NCBI RefSeq assembly: GCF_050410795.1
Contig: NZ_CP191258.1
Coordinates: 992,001 to 1,056,000 of the forward strand
Length of the DNA stretch: 64,000 bases
Direction of reading: 5' to 3'
Source of the DNA: Fontivita pretiosa
GTDB lineage: Bacteria > Planctomycetota > Phycisphaerae > Tepidisphaerales > Tepidisphaeraceae
Part shown: piece after piece, positions 25,886 through 34,707 of the stretch
Position numbering within the stretch: position 1 is the stretch's first letter
Layout: every line of letters begins with the position of its first letter
Program-made: the position numbers and the translations under genes
Notes under the pieces: model-generated
Told to the model about the DNA's origin: nothing
Seen by the model: the letters and a program-made list of their open reading frames with translations, nothing else
Database searches by the model: none

Positions 25886-26786
25886 GTGCCGATACGGCGG
25901 GAACGGGGCCAGACGATGCGCGGGCGGCGTCGTCGCGCTCCCAGGCAGCGCTGGCCGGCTGGGCACAGGCCAAGCCCATCATCGCCCGCAGCTTTCGCAA
26001 ACTCCGCCACCGCGCCACGAGCTTCACCCAGGTGTAGATCGCCAACTGCGGCCACAGCCAGGGACGAGTCCACAGCGCCAGCAGTGCCGCGTGATTGGTC
26101 GGGCCGCGGTTGGCAAACTGGGCAGGGAAGCGAAGCCGCAGCTCGGCGGTTCCGAAATGAGCGCGGGTGGTAATCGCCAGCAGATCCGCGAGCGTGCGCG
26201 AGGCCACGACGATCGAGCGGCAATCCTGCACAGTTCGTCTCTCGTGCGGTTGAAACTGGATCCGCACGAAGCCGTCGTCGGCGGTGACGGGCGGAAACTC
26301 GGCGAAGCGGCGTCGCCCGGCCTGGGACAGCCCGTACACGCCCGACCCGCCGATGCCCTCGCGCGCCGACGGCAGCAGATCGGCGATCTGCCAGAAGGCG
26401 CGAACCGCCCAGGAGCTTCCAGTGGTATCCATGAAGCATCGTGGCGCCACCGCCAGGACCGATCCTTCCTCCAGCACCGCCGCCAGACGCTTGAGGGTCG
26501 CGCCGCTGACCAGCACGTCGGCATCGACGACAAACCGCGGGAAGGCTCTGGCCGCGGCGTCGCCGAGATTCAGCGCGTGGACCTTGGATGCGATCGGGGT
26601 TTGGATCACCCGCACGGGTCTGCCCGCATCGGCAAAGCTCTGCGCCAGCGCCGCAGTCTTGTCGGTGCATCCGTTGCATACCACGATCACGTCCAGCTCA
26701 TTTGATCCGGCGCCGTCGAACAGCGCGGTCAGACAGCGGGCGATCACCTGCTGCTCATTGTGGGCTGGTACGATGACGCTGATCAT
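25878..26786 (-). CDS. glycosyltransferase family 2
   Basis: 302-residue GT-A enzyme. The N-terminus MISVIVPAHNEQQVIARCL and VVCNGCTDKTAALA are the nucleotide-sugar fold, RFVVDADVLVSG carries the DxD motif and VTADDGFVRIQ is the likely catalytic-base block. A hydrophobic stretch near residues 232-255 (LALWTRPWLWPQLAIYTW) could hold it at the membrane. It starts in an ATGA overlap with the preceding GT2 gene and ends 8 bases into the ALG14-like gene. The longer frame reaching 27386 is inside the upstream gene. Donor and linkage are unknown. Confidence 0.86.
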   Translation of the reverse strand: MISVIVPAHNEQQVIARCLTALFDGAGSNELDVIVVCNGCTDKTAALAQSFADAGRPVRVIQTPIASKVHALNLGDAAARAFPRFVVDADVLVSGATLKRLAAVLEEGSVLAVAPRCFMDTTGSSWAVRAFWQIADLLPSAREGIGGSGVYGLSQAGRRRFAEFPPVTADDGFVRIQFQPHERRTVQDCRSIVVASRTLADLLAITTRAHFGTAELRLRFPAQFANRGPTNHAALLALWTRPWLWPQLAIYTWVKLVARWRSLRKLRAMMGLACAQPASAAWERDDAARASSGPVPAVSAHE

Positions 26787-27808
26787 GTGCCGGGCTCGGA
26801 CAATGGAGCGGAAGCGGACGCGGGAAGCGTGTCGGGTTCGCAGCCGATCGGCTCGTGCCATTGCGCGCGTCGCTGGAGGATTCGCCGCCAGGCATGAAGC
26901 TGCGCCCGCCGCGAAGCGCCCAGCAGGCAGAGCGTGCCGAACGCCAGTGTGCGCGACAATGCCCAGGCGTCCAGCGCGGCGATGCCCACCGCGGCGCGCC
27001 ACGCAGGCCAGTGCCGGCGAAACAGCCTCGCCTTGGCCTGAAACAGCCGCACCATCTTGTCCTCGCGGGCGGGTTCCGATGCTCCGCCGTGATGGATGAT
27101 GCATGCATCCGGACAGATCACGCAGCGTGCGCCCATCGCGGCGGCGCGCAGGCACAGGTCCGCATCCTCCCCGTACATGAAAAACTGCGGATCGAATCCA
27201 CCCAGCCGATCCCACAGACTGCGGTGCAGCAACAGGAAGCAGCCGCTGACAATGTCCACCTCGCGCACGCTGTCGCGCCGCCAGCCGCCAAGCGCTTCCG
27301 GGTCGAACAGCCTCGAATCGCGGAACAGCGACATCAGCCCGCTGGCGGCGCAGAACAGGCTCCACAGCGTCGGCCGGCCATGACACGACGCGGGATTCAG
27401 CGAGCCGTCGGCGAAGAGCGTGCGCCCGCCGACAATCACCTGGCCGCCCCGTGCTCTGGCGAAGCTCAGCAGGTTCTGAATCGCCCCGGGAAGCACGATC
27501 GTGTCGGGATTCAGCAGCAGCAGGAACTGTCCGGCCGACGCCTCCGCCGCGACGTTGTTGGCCCGCGCAAAGCCCAGGTTTTGATTGCTGCGAATCAGTC
27601 GGACCTGCGGAAACTGCCGGGCGATCGCATCATCCGACCCGTCGCTGGAACGGTTGTCCACCACGATGACTTCGAAGCGGATGTCGGAGCCGGACATCTG
27701 CTCGTAAAGCGACCCCAGGCACGCAAGCGTATGCCGGCGGGTGTTGTAGCTGGCGATCAGGATCGACAGGTCGATCATCGCAGCAGCAGATGCCAGAGTT
27801 CGGGCCAT
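26783..27808 (-). CDS. glycosyltransferase family 2 (rhamnosyltransferase-like)
   Basis: 341-residue GT2. LSILIASYNTRRHTLACL and VVDNRSSDGSDDAI form the donor-binding start, FLLLLNPDTIVL holds the DxD-type motif (NPD), and FMYGEDADLCLRAAAMG is the ED block typical of rhamnosyltransferase-like members such as WbbL. A C-terminal helical tail follows. I use the ATG at 27808, 7 bases after the stop of the ligase-like gene; an inner ATG at 27778 is also possible as it begins right at the fold. The link to rhamnose is only a family tendency. Confidence 0.86.
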   Translation of the reverse strand: MARTLASAAAMIDLSILIASYNTRRHTLACLGSLYEQMSGSDIRFEVIVVDNRSSDGSDDAIARQFPQVRLIRSNQNLGFARANNVAAEASAGQFLLLLNPDTIVLPGAIQNLLSFARARGGQVIVGGRTLFADGSLNPASCHGRPTLWSLFCAASGLMSLFRDSRLFDPEALGGWRRDSVREVDIVSGCFLLLHRSLWDRLGGFDPQFFMYGEDADLCLRAAAMGARCVICPDACIIHHGGASEPAREDKMVRLFQAKARLFRRHWPAWRAAVGIAALDAWALSRTLAFGTLCLLGASRRAQLHAWRRILQRRAQWHEPIGCEPDTLPASASAPLSEPGT

Positions 27809-27815
27809 CAGAGAT

Positions 27816-29321
27816 TCACGATCGGATTGAGGAGAATGCGCGGCCCCCGTTATTGCTTTCGGACAACAGCAGGGCATCATCAAGATCAGCAGGGCTATTT
27901 GCGGGTCCGGTGGACTGACGAGGCGGTCGCGGCGGACGCCGCTGTTGGGGCCTGGCGCTCACGTGGATAATGCCGCCCGCGGCCAGCGCGGGCGCATCCG
28001 ACCAGGCGCGCCGCTCCCGCGCGGCGGTGGTCGCGGCACACGCCACCGCCGGTGCTGAGCTCAGAGTCCCGATCGCCGCCAGCGTCAGGTACCACACGAG
28101 ATTGATCTGCCCGAAGTAGCTGACGGCGATGAAGTTCATCGTGTGCACGAACATGGTGACGCCCAGAGCCCAACCGAGCACCACGCCGCGACGGTCGTTG
28201 CCGGCGAGTCGCCACAATCTCCCGCTCTGGGCGAATGCGACGACGACCACCGCCACAAACAACGCCAGCGTCAGCATGCCGCCGGTGACTGCTTCCAGGA
28301 TGAACTGGTTGGTGACGTCGCCCAGGCCGTCGGCCCAGTGTCCGGTGTCATTCGTCCCGACCAGCCACCACTCCTCGAAGTGGTCGATCGTCTGCTGGAT
28401 GAGCAGGTAGCGGTGCCAGCCCGTCGAGCCGCCGGAGATATCGATGCGTGCAATCAGGTGCCAGACCGGATGCCGCATGGACAGGTGCAACGCGATCAGC
28501 AGCAGCAGCATGCCCCATCGCACCAGCCGCATGTAGTGCCGCAGGAAGAAAAAGCAGGCACCGACGACGCCGAAGATGACGGACATCACCGGCGTGCTGG
28601 ACGCCGAAAGCACCACCGCGGACAGGAATGACCCGGTTCCGATCAGCGAGATCAATCGCCTGCCCCTGCGCCACGCTCCCGCCACCAGCAACGGCACCAG
28701 AGTGCCGAAGAAGCAACCCGCGATAATGGGATGCGGAAAGGGTCCCTGGCACCGGACGCGGCCCTCGCGGACGAGCGTGAATTCCGGCACGCCGCCCAGC
28801 ACCGCGAACAGATTGCGTGCGGTGGACTTCTCGATGAGCATGCAGAAGACCACGGGGATGCTGGCAAGGATGAGCGCCGTCACCGCTGACTCCAGGTCGC
28901 GCCAGTCGCGGATGAGGAATCGCAGCAGCAGATAAAGCCCGATACCCTCGAAGTTGCGTCCCATGCGGTTGATCAGGGCGCTCAGTTCGGCATGCTGGAC
29001 CGTGTACGCCACCGTCCCCACCGCCGCCCATGCAATCAGCAGAAAATCCAGCAATCGCCAGGTGATCCCGCTCCACTCGTTTTTGAGCATGACGCGAATC
29101 ATGCCGACGATCACCATGATGCGGAGGAAGCTGAAGTCGGCCGAGAAGATGACGATGCGCTGCGCTGGCGCGATGAAGCAGGCCAGTGCCACAAGGGGCC
29201 AGACCGCGTAGCGTCGGGGCACGACGAGCATCAGCGCGCTGAGCAGGATCAACACCGCCAGTGCAACCGGGTGCAGCGTCGTCTGGTCTTCGAAAGCCTG
29301 TTTAAATGCACCAGTGGGCAT
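27816..29321 (-). CDS. O-antigen ligase / Wzy-like polymerase membrane protein
   Basis: 501 residues with about eleven hydrophobic helices and one large extracytoplasmic loop near residues 280-345 (WHLIARIDISGG...WHRYLLIQQTIDHFEEWWLVG). This is the layout of WaaL/Wzy-type proteins, where this loop holds the catalytic H and R residues. Its last 75 residues are disordered and arginine/proline-rich. In a locus with an ABC exporter a ligase is more expected than a Wzy polymerase, but Wzc is also present, so either is open. ATG at 29321. Confidence 0.8.
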   Translation of the reverse strand: MPTGAFKQAFEDQTTLHPVALAVLILLSALMLVVPRRYAVWPLVALACFIAPAQRIVIFSADFSFLRIMVIVGMIRVMLKNEWSGITWRLLDFLLIAWAAVGTVAYTVQHAELSALINRMGRNFEGIGLYLLLRFLIRDWRDLESAVTALILASIPVVFCMLIEKSTARNLFAVLGGVPEFTLVREGRVRCQGPFPHPIIAGCFFGTLVPLLVAGAWRRGRRLISLIGTGSFLSAVVLSASSTPVMSVIFGVVGACFFFLRHYMRLVRWGMLLLLIALHLSMRHPVWHLIARIDISGGSTGWHRYLLIQQTIDHFEEWWLVGTNDTGHWADGLGDVTNQFILEAVTGGMLTLALFVAVVVVAFAQSGRLWRLAGNDRRGVVLGWALGVTMFVHTMNFIAVSYFGQINLVWYLTLAAIGTLSSAPAVACAATTAARERRAWSDAPALAAGGIIHVSARPQQRRPPRPPRQSTGPANSPADLDDALLLSESNNGGRAFSSIRS

Positions 29322-29357
29322 GACTCGTCTACGAAGCGGCCTGCCGCGTGCCCCGGG

Positions 29358-30221
29358 TTAGGTATGCACCAGCATCGATCGCTGCGGCGAAACTGATGGA
29401 TCCGCGCTGCCGGTGGTCGCCATCGAACTCGCCCCATACAGCCCCGCCAACACACGCCAGCTTTGTGCCTCGTCGAGGAACCGCAGATTCCGGTAGACCC
29501 GGTTGGGGCGTGCCCATCGCGATCGCATCGGCGTGAACGTCGAGATGCAGTCGATCGGATGACGCATGCCGTGCCACGGGAACGTCTCCTGGGCGATGCA
29601 TCGAAGCCCGGCGTCCGTGGCCAGCCGCTCGAATCGTGCAGCGCTCATGCTCCGGCCACGCCAGTGCTCAAAACGCTCTATCAGCCCCAGCCTGCGTCCC
29701 AGCTTCTGTCCCAGCCGTGTGCTGCGCAGCCAGCGATGCTTGGCCAGACACTCGGCCAGGTTCGAGTGGTGAATGAACCCTACGGCGTCGGGGCGCATCT
29801 TGATCGCCAACTGTTGCAGGTAGGCTCCGATGACGTCATCTTCAACGTGAACCAGCGAATCAAAGCTGAAGACCAGATCGACGGACCCGTCGGGCACCAT
29901 TTCCAGCGATTTGCCGTCGTTGACATGACACTCGACGTGTGGACTGGCGGCAAAGCGACGCCTGCATGCCTGAATGCACTTTTCCGACAGATCCACGGCA
30001 ATCAGCCTCCTGCAATGATCCTTGAGAAAGTGCGTCCACCTGCCAAACCCGGGGGCCAGTTCCAGGATCGTGCCGACCGGCAGGAATACATGCAATCGCG
30101 GCAGGAGCGTGCCGAACCACTGCATGTCGGCCCCGCCCCACTCACGCGACCATTCCTCGCCGCCCTCGCTCCAGTCGTACGTATCGTTCCACTGGCTTCT
30201 GTTGTTCAGCACCGTTGGCAC
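29358..30221 (-). CDS. class I SAM-dependent methyltransferase
   Basis: 287 residues. SAM site: TILELAPGFGRWTHFLKDH (motif I), LIAVDLSEKCIQAC (acidic end of beta-2), VDLVFSFDSLVHVEDD (motif II and post II). The start is a GTG with GGAG nine bases upstream. A glycan- or protein-directed O-methyl transfer fits the operon, but the C-terminal half (RFERLATDAGLRCIAQET) gives no specificity. A 36-base gap separates it from the ligase-like gene downstream. Confidence 0.85.
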   Translation of the reverse strand: MPTVLNNRSQWNDTYDWSEGGEEWSREWGGADMQWFGTLLPRLHVFLPVGTILELAPGFGRWTHFLKDHCRRLIAVDLSEKCIQACRRRFAASPHVECHVNDGKSLEMVPDGSVDLVFSFDSLVHVEDDVIGAYLQQLAIKMRPDAVGFIHHSNLAECLAKHRWLRSTRLGQKLGRRLGLIERFEHWRGRSMSAARFERLATDAGLRCIAQETFPWHGMRHPIDCISTFTPMRSRWARPNRVYRNLRFLDEAQSWRVLAGLYGASSMATTGSADPSVSPQRSMLVHT

Positions 30222-30263
30222 GGAAGCGATCTCCAGTAAGACGGATTGACCAGCGCCAGGGTC

Positions 30264-31223
30264 TCAGCCCCATGCCGGGCCGCGAAGCAGATGCCACAAG
30301 CGGGCGTTTCGCCCCAGGATCCCCAGGAAGAAGATGACGCCGATTTCGCACGGCAGGCGCATCAACGCCTCGATTCTCACCCGCCACTGAGCTTGCGTGA
30401 TGGCGAGGTTGACAACGCGGCGTTTGACCAGCGCGGCAGCGCAGTGGACCAGCTCGTGAATTCGCAGCCATGCGTTCTGTCGTCCGCGCGTGCGCGCTTC
30501 CAGTTCTATAAGGCGCAGGGCGAACCGAAACAGCGGGTCGCGATGAGAATGCAGGACACGCGCCGACGGAACGTAGACACAGCGGTATCCCAATCGCGAC
30601 ATTGCCTGCATCCAGGGTCGCTCCTCTGCCGCCGCGATTGTCTCGTCAAATCGAGCCTGCTCCCAGGCGCTTCTGCGAATGGCGGCGCATGCGTTGGACG
30701 GGGCTATCAGCGGTTGCCCATCCGCGGCAGTCGCGGGAAACATTCGTTCCAGGCGGGCAATCTCGTCCAGCGGCGCATCAGGCCGAGGCATCTGTCTCCC
30801 GAAACTGGCGCAAACGCTCCGATCCGACAGTGGGCGCAGCATCTCGATCAGCCAGATTTCGTCAGTGGGACACGCATCGGCGGAGAGCAGCAGTACGACT
30901 TCGCCCCGCGACGCGGCAATGCCGAGGTTCAGAGCTCGTCCCCACGAGAACTGCTGGACGGAAATGGTCACGACTTCGGCCCCAAACCGTCGCGCCACCG
31001 CCGCCGAATTGTCGCTGGACTCGTTGTCTACCACGATGATCTGCAGTTGCGCTCCCGGCGGCAGAACCTGTCGGCGCAGGGCCGCAAGGCATCGGCGCAG
31101 GTCTGATGCGGCGTTGCGGACACGGATGACGACCGAGACCACACCGGCCGGCCGAACCTGTGCGCCAATCCGATCAGCGGAAGCGGGGCGAAGCGGAACG
31201 GCGGTTGCATTCTTGAGCAGCAT
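30264..31223 (-). CDS. glycosyltransferase family 2
   Basis: 319-residue GT2. VSVVIRVRNAASDLRRCL and IIVVDNESSDNSAAVARRFGA form the nucleotide fold, VVLLLSADACPTDEIWL contains the acidic DxC-type metal motif (SADA instead of DxD), and ETIAAAEERPWMQAMSRLG is the EE block. It is close to the WcaA/rhamnosyltransferase-like group by pattern. ATG at 31223, stop 42 bases before the methyltransferase start. The degenerate metal site is noteworthy but common in this group. Confidence 0.83.
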   Translation of the reverse strand: MLLKNATAVPLRPASADRIGAQVRPAGVVSVVIRVRNAASDLRRCLAALRRQVLPPGAQLQIIVVDNESSDNSAAVARRFGAEVVTISVQQFSWGRALNLGIAASRGEVVLLLSADACPTDEIWLIEMLRPLSDRSVCASFGRQMPRPDAPLDEIARLERMFPATAADGQPLIAPSNACAAIRRSAWEQARFDETIAAAEERPWMQAMSRLGYRCVYVPSARVLHSHRDPLFRFALRLIELEARTRGRQNAWLRIHELVHCAAALVKRRVVNLAITQAQWRVRIEALMRLPCEIGVIFFLGILGRNARLWHLLRGPAWG

Positions 31224-31229
31224 CGGTGC

Positions 31230-32015
31230 TCAATCCAGCTCAGGTTCATACCGCAGCGCCCGCGCCAGCAGGCGCGGATCGGGGTGACGCGGAAACGAGC
31301 GGATTCGGCCACACAATCGGATCAGTTCAAACTTGATCCAACGCTGGTACAGCCGCCAGGGGACTCGCTCCACCGGCAGCACGCACGTCAGCAGCGGAAG
31401 CTGCGCCGCCCATTTGCGGGCCATGAACCGGTAGGCGCGGAAGTAACCCACGTCCAATTGCGGGTCCCAGTGAGAATTGTGCACGACCGGGGCGTCGAAG
31501 ACGAACGTTCCCAAGCCTCGCTGGCGGGCAGTGCAGGCAAGGTCGGTCGCGTACAGGTGAAAGCCGGGCAGCCGCTGATCAAACCTCAGGCCGGTGGCAC
31601 AATTGAGCACGATCACCACCTCGTCAATAGAAGCGACTTCGGTCGGCCCGTCCACGCGAACGTGGTACTCGCGGTTTCCGCCGCTGCACCAGACGTGCCC
31701 GGCGAATCGGCCGTCGTGACGAATGCCCCACACGCCCAGGACTGCCCATCGGTGGCCCGCCTCTTCCAGTGAATCGATTGCGTCGTTCAGTTTGTCCTGC
31801 CAGCCGCGCGGAAAGTAGACGTCCTGGTGCGCGAAGATGGCCACGTCCACGACGCTGCGGGCAAGGCCCGCGTTGTATGCCGACGCCGCGCCAGCGTGCC
31901 CACGCTCCACGATCAGCCGGATCGTTCCATCCTGGAGCATGGGCGAGCGAGCCAGATTTGCCGCCAGGATCTGCTCGTCATTCACTGCGGCAATCACTGC
32001 CATTCTTCGCTGCAT
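31230..32015 (-). CDS. glycosyltransferase family 2-like protein (Glyco_tranf_2_5 type)
   Basis: 261 residues. It lacks the standard GT2 N-terminal strand set; the pattern AVIAAVNDEQILAANL, SAYNAGLARSVVDVAIFAHQDVYFPRGW and LPGFHLYATDLACTARQ fits the small family of GT2-like proteins with a conserved HQDV motif. Function is probably sugar transfer in the same glycan. I start at ATG 32015; a GTG three codons earlier and an ATG at 32003 are possible. It ends 6 bases before the next GT2 gene start. Confidence 0.72.
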   Translation of the reverse strand: MQRRMAVIAAVNDEQILAANLARSPMLQDGTIRLIVERGHAGAASAYNAGLARSVVDVAIFAHQDVYFPRGWQDKLNDAIDSLEEAGHRWAVLGVWGIRHDGRFAGHVWCSGGNREYHVRVDGPTEVASIDEVVIVLNCATGLRFDQRLPGFHLYATDLACTARQRGLGTFVFDAPVVHNSHWDPQLDVGYFRAYRFMARKWAAQLPLLTCVLPVERVPWRLYQRWIKFELIRLCGRIRSFPRHPDPRLLARALRYEPELD

Positions 32016-32055
32016 CGGTGCCACGTTTCGATGTGGTTGTGCTGAGCGGGGCGGA

Positions 32056-33057
32056 TCAGCGTCCGGGAATACTCACCGCCCCATCCGCAGTCCTTCGTTT
32101 CTGCTGGAGCCTGCGGACCACCTCCATTCCAACTCGCCCCAGCAACAGCGCCAGGGCGGCGCGGCTCCACGACGCCAGCGAACGGTGGTCCCGCATCGAC
32201 TGGATGAGATGATCGCGAGCCTCGGTCCTGCGCCCCTGGCCAAATCGCTCGATGGCCAGCGCGTAGCGGGCGCCGCTGAGCAACTGCTCGAGCATGTACA
32301 TTTCGTCGTCCAGCCAGCCATCCGCCGCCTTGAGCTTCTCCAAAACCCGGATCAGGCATTCGTTGGCCAAAGCGCGATCCTGCACGCCGAGGAACGAAAG
32401 GTTGTGCGTCGGCTCGCCGCGGCGAAAGACGTAGACCATCGGCGTCGGCGAAACGCCCCACGGCGCGTATTGTGCCAGCCGCCCGTACAGGTCCAGGTCT
32501 TCCAGAATCGGCAACTGCGTGTCGAACAGGCCGGCCTCCAGCAGCGCGTCTCGCCGCACCATGCATCCCTGGATCAGAAAGCAACAGCGCAACACATCGT
32601 GCAGCGGTCGCTCGATCATGACCGGCCCTTCCTGGAGCGCACTGCGATACGATCGGCCACGCATCTGAAGCAGATCGACGTCGGTGCCGTCGTCGAGTCG
32701 ATAGGCGCCGTTGGCGACATGGACACGCAGGTCTGTGCACCGGGTCACGTCGCGGATCTGCGTTGCCAGTTTCTGAGGATGCCATTCATCATCCGAATCG
32801 AGGAACGCGATCCACTGGCCACGCGCCGCGCGGACACCTGCGTTCCGCGCAGCGCTGACGCCCGCGTTGGCCTGGCGGACGACTCGAATCCGAGCATCAC
32901 GGTAGCGGCTGTGGAGCAGCTCACACGTGCCGTCGGTCGAGCCATCGTCCACAACGATGATTTCGTCCGGCGGCAGCGTTTGTGCCAGCGCGCTGTCGAT
33001 GGCGCGGATGACGATCTGCGCGCGGTTATAGGTAGGGATGACGACGCTGAGCAACAT
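32056..33057 (-). CDS. glycosyltransferase family 2
   Basis: 333-residue GT2 of the common type: SVVIPTYNRAQIVIRAIDSAL, IIVVDDGSTDGTCEL, AARNAGVRAARGQWIAFLDSDDEW (DxD as DSDD) and ILEDLDLYGRLAQY as the ED block. The C-terminal third is helical and ends in a basic tail. It is spaced 7 bases from the next GT2 upstream. Substrate not predictable. Confidence 0.88.
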   Translation of the reverse strand: MLLSVVIPTYNRAQIVIRAIDSALAQTLPPDEIIVVDDGSTDGTCELLHSRYRDARIRVVRQANAGVSAARNAGVRAARGQWIAFLDSDDEWHPQKLATQIRDVTRCTDLRVHVANGAYRLDDGTDVDLLQMRGRSYRSALQEGPVMIERPLHDVLRCCFLIQGCMVRRDALLEAGLFDTQLPILEDLDLYGRLAQYAPWGVSPTPMVYVFRRGEPTHNLSFLGVQDRALANECLIRVLEKLKAADGWLDDEMYMLEQLLSGARYALAIERFGQGRRTEARDHLIQSMRDHRSLASWSRAALALLLGRVGMEVVRRLQQKRRTADGAVSIPGR

Positions 33058-33064
33058 GAGCTGT

Positions 33065-33961
33065 TCAGGATTCGGGAAGCAGCAGACGGCGGACGGTGCC
33101 CAGGAACCATCGTGTCGGGATCGTGGACGGGTAGTGCCAGGCCGTCTGGAGCAGCCGGCGCGTTGCGGCCAGCGACCGGCCCTGGACGATCAGCGCGCGG
33201 ACCTCGGTGTAATGACGGATCGAGTCTTCGTAGAGGATTGACAGCTTGGCGCGGCGGCGCTCGAGCCAGCTCAGTCGTGGCAGGTAGGTGTCGCGGATCC
33301 GCTGATTGTCGGCGGCAAAGCGATCGGCCTGGGCGACCGTCTTGCTCATCGAATGCAGGCGGTAGCCGGCAAATGGGTAATCGACGAACTTGCATCGCTC
33401 ACCGCCGACCGCCAGCCGCACCCAGTATTCGTAATCCATGCCGTAGCGAAAGCTCTCGTCGAAATACCCGTGCCGTTCCATCAGCTCGCGCCGCCAGAAG
33501 GTTGCAGGCTGGGCGATCTGATCGCGTCCGAACCATCCGCCCGGGTGCCGCGGAACCTTCACGAAGTGATAGAGGCTGTGATCGATCTGATCGCCGAAGA
33601 AAACGAATCGTCCCGTGAGCCAGCGGCAGCGGGGATCGCGCTGGAACTCGTCGGCGACCTTGAACAACGTGCCGGGCAGCAGCACATCATCGCTGTTGAG
33701 GTAGGCGACGATGTCGCCGGTGGCGCGGCGAAGCCCTTTGTTGATCGCGTGCGCGTGTCCGTTGTCTCGCTCGCTGACCCACCACGCCAGTCGATCGGCG
33801 TATTTGCGGATGATCTCGACGCTGCCATCGGTGCTGCCGCCGTCCACCACGATGTATTCCAGTTCCGGATAGCGCTGATCCAGAACCGAGCGAATGGTCT
33901 CTTCCAGGTATGGGGCCTGCTGGTACGACGGCGTGACGATACTGATCTTCAACATATTCAC
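33065..33961 (-). CDS. glycosyltransferase family 2
   Basis: 298-residue GT2. ISIVTPSYQQAPYLEETIRSVL, YIVVDGGSTDGSVEII, NGHAHAINKGLRRATGDIVAYLNSDDV and FRYGMDYEYWVRLAVGG are all standard; the D-Y-E-Y-W block is typical of WcaA-like transferases of capsule and LPS loci. The first codon is a GTG overlapping the methyltransferase stop (GTGA); an ATG two codons on is the alternative. Substrate not predictable. Confidence 0.88.
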   Translation of the reverse strand: MNMLKISIVTPSYQQAPYLEETIRSVLDQRYPELEYIVVDGGSTDGSVEIIRKYADRLAWWVSERDNGHAHAINKGLRRATGDIVAYLNSDDVLLPGTLFKVADEFQRDPRCRWLTGRFVFFGDQIDHSLYHFVKVPRHPGGWFGRDQIAQPATFWRRELMERHGYFDESFRYGMDYEYWVRLAVGGERCKFVDYPFAGYRLHSMSKTVAQADRFAADNQRIRDTYLPRLSWLERRRAKLSILYEDSIRHYTEVRALIVQGRSLAATRRLLQTAWHYPSTIPTRWFLGTVRRLLLPES

Positions 33962-34707
33962 GCTCGCGCCAATTCCTGTCGCTGTCGCAATGCGTTGAGG
34001 TTGTCCGCCAGCGTTCCGCCGATGGCAATCCAGGACTTGACCAGGCCGCAGAACCGCTCCGGGACGAGCAGTGCGTCAGGAAACAGCCGGCACAGGTCGC
34101 GGCGAGAGAGAAGGTTGGCATTGCTGACGACGCGGTTGGCCATCGCGCGGTCGCTGCACCGTCCGTTCCAGCCGAACGCGCGGCGCTGGATCAACGCCAC
34201 CCGCGCCGCGTGAGGAAGCCACTGCCAGCCGGGAAACAGGAAGTGCGGCTCCAGGGGGAACCAGAAGTTGGGGGTCTGCACCCAGTATCCGCGTGCTACG
34301 CGCTGAACCTCTTGCGCCATCCGTTGCTGGGCATCATATTCGCCGACGTGCTCGATGACCGAATTGGAAAACGCCACGTCGAAGCTCTTGTCTGCGTACT
34401 CCCGCAGGCATGTGCCGTCGCCGACCTGGCAGCGGATGTTGCCGTAATTGCTCGAAGCGGCGGTGAGGTTGACCAGCGTGATCTGGTACTCATCGCGCCC
34501 GGCGGAACCGCGCATCTCCCAGTAGGCCACCGTCCCGCCGATATCGATGATCCGAACCGGACGAGGCAACGGTCGCAGGACCGCTTCCAGCAGCGCAAAG
34601 CGGCGATTGCGCAGGCGATTGGCCAGCGAGGCGGGGTTGTGCCAGTCTCCCAGCGCGCGGAGATTGATCACACCCCCCGCCTGGCCAGTCTGTTGGATCC
34701 AACTCAC
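33958..34707 (-). CDS. class I SAM-dependent methyltransferase
   Basis: 249 residues. SAM motif VRIIDIGGTVAYWEMRG, then ITLVNLTAASSNYGNIRCQVGDGTCL and FDVAFSNSVIEHVGEYDAQQRM (motif II with SNSVIEHVG), followed by the aromatic block WVQTPNFWFPLEPHFLFPGW. The start is taken as GTG 34707, because it overlaps the TGA of the beta-helix gene (GTGA). The frame continues further upstream inside that gene and should be ignored. The conserved P-N-F-W-F-P tail is seen in methyltransferases of glycan clusters, but no target is known. Confidence 0.83.
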   Translation of the reverse strand: MSWIQQTGQAGGVINLRALGDWHNPASLANRLRNRRFALLEAVLRPLPRPVRIIDIGGTVAYWEMRGSAGRDEYQITLVNLTAASSNYGNIRCQVGDGTCLREYADKSFDVAFSNSVIEHVGEYDAQQRMAQEVQRVARGYWVQTPNFWFPLEPHFLFPGWQWLPHAARVALIQRRAFGWNGRCSDRAMANRVVSNANLLSRRDLCRLFPDALLVPERFCGLVKSWIAIGGTLADNLNALRQRQELARA

